NCBI GenBank assembly: GCA_965153355.1
Contig: OZ231127.1
Location: forward strand, 16,864,001 to 16,928,000
Direction: 5' to 3'
DNA from: Flaccisagitta enflata
Taxonomy: Eukaryota > Chaetognatha > Sagittoidea > Aphragmophora
DNA length: 64,000 nucleotides
Notes under the pieces: model-generated
What the model was told of the DNA's origin: nothing
Database searches by the model: none
Seen by the model: only the letters and a program-made list of their open reading frames with translations
Translations under genes and position numbers: made by a program
Shown here: positions 60,099-64,000 of the stretch, piece after piece
Layout of the letters: every line of letters begins with the position of its first letter
How positions within the stretch are numbered: position 1 is the first letter of the stretch

Positions 60099-60280
60099 CA
60101 AATAATATTTAATCCTTCTACTGTTTGGATTGTTACGCTCACACACAAAGATATTATTTGTCTCTCTCTGTCTCTGCCTGCTATACCCCACCCTCCTCAT
60201 CTTCTCCCCATATCTCTGCTAATCTCAGTCCACTGTCTGTCAATGTTTTGTCTCTGTCTATGTCTGTAATGTTTGTCTCT

Positions 60281-60321
60281 GTCTGTCTCTCTCTCTCTTT
60301 TTCTCTCTCTCTCTCTCTTTT

Positions 60322-60362
<41 letters not shown>

Positions 60363-60391
60363 CTCTATATATGTATATGTATATATATATC
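60281..60391. repeat. (CT)n(TA)n compound microsatellite
   Basis: TCTCTTTTTCTC blocks then TA with TGTA interruptions. Confidence 0.96.
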
Positions 60392-61172
60392 TTATCTGTG
60401 TCATTGCTTTCAAGAACCTAAACGGATTTTTTTTTATTTTCCTCTTTTTATCCGATTTTTTTCCTCATTCAAAGGATAAATACTTTCAATACAAAATTCC
60501 GGCGACACCTGCTTGTAGCTTGTTTTACTTCTTCCGACTGGCATCTAAAAATGCCACCTGCGATGTGCATCTTTCTAATTCACACAACCTCACCTTTTAT
60601 TTCTCCCTCCTCTTTTTCTTTCAAACCACTCCTCTCGCTCTTCCTCCTCCTGTTTTTGCCCATCCTTCACCCACGCTTGTCACAGTAAAGTTTTTAAAAG
60701 AACTTTTAAGTGAATACATGATTTTCTACTAAGTAGATACATGATTTACTACTAAATCCTTGTATTCATTATGAATACCCTAAGCTTGATTATGTGATAT
60801 CAGGCAAAACGCAAAATCTGTGAGTCTGAGACTTTCTAGCAGTTTACTTTGCTTGTAAAAAACCCGAATCGAGGAAAAGAATTATCAAATAAACTTAGCT
60901 CAAGCTGCTGGGAAAGAAGTACACGTGTATTTTGGGCTTGTGCTTTAATGCAGCTAGCCACTCGCATAAGCCAAGTTTCGTAATTTGTTTTGAAAATATA
61001 CCATTTTCTTCAAAATCCGTTACGTTATGGGTTCAACTGTACAGCTGAAGTGAGTTTTTTTAATCATATTGAAAAAGCCACCTGTATCGGGTAGTTGCGC
61101 CTTACCTTCTCTTTAGGCCAACATCTCTTCCTGTTTATCACTCATTTATTATTATCCAAATCGTGAACACAG
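60392..61172. other. Unannotated sequence
   Basis: No gene. TACATGATTT.CTACTAA is doubled at 60714-60756. Confidence 0.4.

Positions 61173-61226
<54 letters not shown>
61173..61226. repeat. (GA)n microsatellite
   Basis: Pure GA, about 54 bp. Confidence 0.98.
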
Positions 61227-61229
<3 letters not shown>

Positions 61230-61336
61230 TGTGGCTCTCTCTTTCCTGACGAAGCCAGATGTTTGGGTAAGTGTTTGGGGTAAATTTAGTTTTTCATTTC
61301 CAAACACATTTTCAAGGACATCGATTTCTACCTCTC

Positions 61337-61478
61337 TCCGATCTCCGTCTCCGTCTCCGTCTCCGTCTCCGTCTCCGTCTCTTTTTCTTGTCTGTCAATC
61401 TGTTTGTCGTTTTGTGTCGCAATATTTCCGGCGCTTTCTCCTAATCTATCGCCTCTTTTCCGTTCTTTTGTCTGTCTG

Positions 61479-61512
<34 letters not shown>

Positions 61513-61515
61513 TGC

Positions 61516-61571
<56 letters not shown>
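61337..61571. repeat. (CCGTCT)n and (CT)n tracts
   Basis: CCGTCT hexamers at 61343-61380 and CT tracts at 61479-61571. Confidence 0.95.
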
Positions 61572-61573
<2 letters not shown>

Positions 61574-61820
61574 CTCTCTACACACCGGCATTCCCGGCTA
61601 TATTCTGCCTGAGGCCATGTAACTGTGGGACCCTCATTGGAGACACAATGATATAAAGTTTGTTTTGCCTTGCAGTCAATTTCGTTGCCATGGACGGGAA
61701 AACTGTCATTAATCGTTACTCACGTCTCTTCCGTTTCTCCCCTTTTCTTCATACAGCTTTTTTAAAATTTCTTTATTTGACTTCCAATTTCTTTTTCCTC
61801 TTCAATTTCCGACGAAAATG

Positions 61821-61991
61821 GAACAAGGCCGGATACACGGCCAATACTAGTTGCGGATCGGTGGGCAGGGGCGGAATTGCGCGTTTTCACACTTTTCGAC
61901 TCATGGTCACGGACGGACGGACGATCCGACAGACGATCCGACGGACGGACGGACAAAGGCTTTTATAGAGTTGCGTGTCCGCAACTAAAAA
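61821..61991 (-). repeat. Family A element, AGTTGCGGAC subfamily
   Basis: Distal arm AGTTGCGGA at 61849-61857. At the other end the minus strand has a hairpin reading AGTTGCGGACACGCAACT (61969-61986). Compared with canonical family A all three arms carry the same C-to-T change with the pairing base altered. Tract: (GGACGGAC)n with GATCCGAC. Confidence 0.88.
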
Positions 61992-62262
61992 GGAATGGAA
62001 AAATGTCGATCGGAAAAGAAATGCGCCTGTTGAAATGCTTATTCGTACCCGGCAAGCGGCAAGACGTAAGGATCGATCGGCCAAGTGGTTTGGGAAAGAG
62101 ATGCGACTATGTCAGCGCGAGGCAGATCCTATATGGTCCTAAATGGTGTCATGCGCAGAGAGATAGAGCCAATGCTTTGCACAGTCACCTGTATGTGCGC
62201 CGCGCCATATCTAGACCCCCCTTATTCGCGCTCCTCATTTGTTTTGTTCCATAAAGAAGCAA

Positions 62263-62440
62263 TGCCGGATACACAGCTACCGAGGTCGCGTGCGGGTGGG
62301 CAGGGGCAGTGATCTAAAAAGCTAACTTAAGCGGAGTAATTATGCAAAAGACACGTGAAACGACGAAAAAGGTGTCTGACCAATCAACTGACCGACCAAA
62401 AGAGTGGTTTATAGAGTCGCGTGCACGCGACTGAAAATCC
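62263..62440 (-). repeat. Family A element
   Basis: GCCGGATACACAGCTACCGA, distal GGTCGCGTGCGGGTGGGC, (GACC) tract, perfect hairpin AGTCGCGTGCACGCGACT. Confidence 0.88.
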
Positions 62441-62875
62441 ATTTCCACGTCAGAAAAGACGTGTTCATGTAGTAAAGCCTTTCCAAATCATTCCTCAACC
62501 ATCACGCTAGAATAGGTGTTACGTTCACATATGTTGACACCTACCCTCTGTTCCTGCACAGATGGTATTGCATTTGTAGGAAAATAAAACAATATACATA
62601 TCGCTGTAGATTTTCAACCCTCTATAACACCATAACACACAACGAGCCATATCGTTTCACGGAGTTACGCGTTTCTCTTCCTCTCTCTCTGCCTCCTCTC
62701 TCTCTGCCTCCTTGATTATCAAGGGTCGACTGCACCAAACCTTAATTATCCGCATCGGATGATTCTGCTTGGTATTTGTAGCTTGGACTCGACGTAACAT
62801 TGACATAAGCTCCTAACTCTGGTCATGTGACTACTTTGATACCATCCACTACTGGATGGCAATTCTTAGAATCGC

Positions 62876-62993
62876 TTTTTTAGCCGCGTACACTACACGT
62901 TGCTGTGTCAGTCGATCGGTCGGTCTATAACACTTGCATGCAGTTTTTGCATTACTGCCCCTGCCCAACCATCCGCGACTGGGTGCATTGTTC
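62876..62993 (+). repeat. Family A element, short
   Basis: TTTTTTAGCCGCGTACACTAC, (CGGT) tract, CCTGCCCAACCATCCGCGAC; the terminus is altered and family G follows. Confidence 0.7.
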
Positions 62994-62999
62994 GTATAA

Positions 63000-63065
63000 G
63001 ACACAAGGCCCTTCTCATTTGTTTCAGTTTGGGTATAGTGAGGGATATTGATCCACTTGACATAT
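63000..63065 (+). repeat. Dispersed repeat family G, copy 2
   Basis: ACACAAGGCCCTTCTCATTTG, TTTCAGTTTGGGTATAG and GGGATATTGATCCAC; compare 25030-25095. Confidence 0.55.
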
Positions 63066-63796
<731 letters not shown>

Positions 63797-63939
63797 CAAC
63801 CGTATACACTGTGTGTGTATAACTGTACATAGAATGACTTTCGGTCAGTCTCGAATGCCCATGAATTTTTGATGGGTGCCCTCGTCCAAAGTCCCTTCGG
63901 CCTCCTTTAGCCTCGCGAAGACTCGCGTCGTCGTTCTAC

Positions 63940-63995
63940 ATGAATGACTGTCCGATTGACTGTCCGATTGACTGTCCGACTGTCTGTCTGTTGAC
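63940..63995 (+). repeat. GACTGTCC tandem
   Basis: ATTGACTGTCCG units repeated four to five times up to the window edge. Confidence 0.8.
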
Positions 63996-64000
63996 TTGCT

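Overview
The window looks like gene-poor, repeat-saturated chromosomal DNA from an invertebrate metazoan. The reasons are the absence of operon structure, microsatellites that fill roughly a tenth of the sequence by my count, decayed LINE, Tc1/mariner and BEL/Pao sequences (BEL/Pao elements are an animal lineage), and many TA-flanked inverted-repeat elements. A degenerate CCCTAA-type stretch near 49.65 kb would fit a TTAGGG-telomere lineage, but I cannot name the species. I see no convincing intact host gene. Almost every long open frame is a translation of (GA)n, (CA)n, (GTT)n or (GAA)n.

Layout. 0-4 kb: microsatellites and one end of a dispersed repeat (family E). 4-9.1 kb: three fold-back elements, a hairpin-headed repeat (family B), the first family A repeat and a Tc1-like transposase relic. 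10-15.6 kb: family A copies, a pogo-like element split by a hAT-like element, and a pseudogene of an uncharacterised repeat-associated protein. 15.7-19.7 kb: a ~3.95 kb palindrome built of ~523 bp units and interrupted by a 987 bp TA-flanked element. 20-24 kb: a LINE relic between (GA)n tracts. 24-32 kb: family D, minisatellites, nested TA-flanked elements and long SSRs. 33.2-34.0 kb: a tandem family B array ending at a 10-N gap. 36.5-43 kb: nested families A, B and C. 43.5-48.35 kb: a BEL/Pao-type element with gag and protease but no RT or integrase. 48.4-64 kb: an 88 bp tandem array, telomere-like DNA, family D again, and many family A copies and SSRs.

The most unusual thing here is a group of short dispersed repeats (families A and B) that share one architecture but not one sequence. 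Each has a T-run, an 18-nt hairpin, a tetranucleotide (CCGT/GGTC)n tract, and a distal arm complementary to the 5' arm plus loop of that same hairpin. The arm sequence differs between subfamilies (AGTCGCGTGC, AGTTGCGGAC, AGATGCGTCC, AGGTGCGCC), yet the partner arms change with it. Families C and D show similar designs (GGCCCCGAAGGGGCC ends around 20 bp arrays; a GC-rich hairpin next to (GGAA)n tracts). At 38.4-41.2 kb a family A copy has been cut by a family C element and by a TA-flanked element that itself carries another family C element. This shows that these units insert and in what order.

All recognitions are from reading and memory of protein families. No search or alignment program was run.
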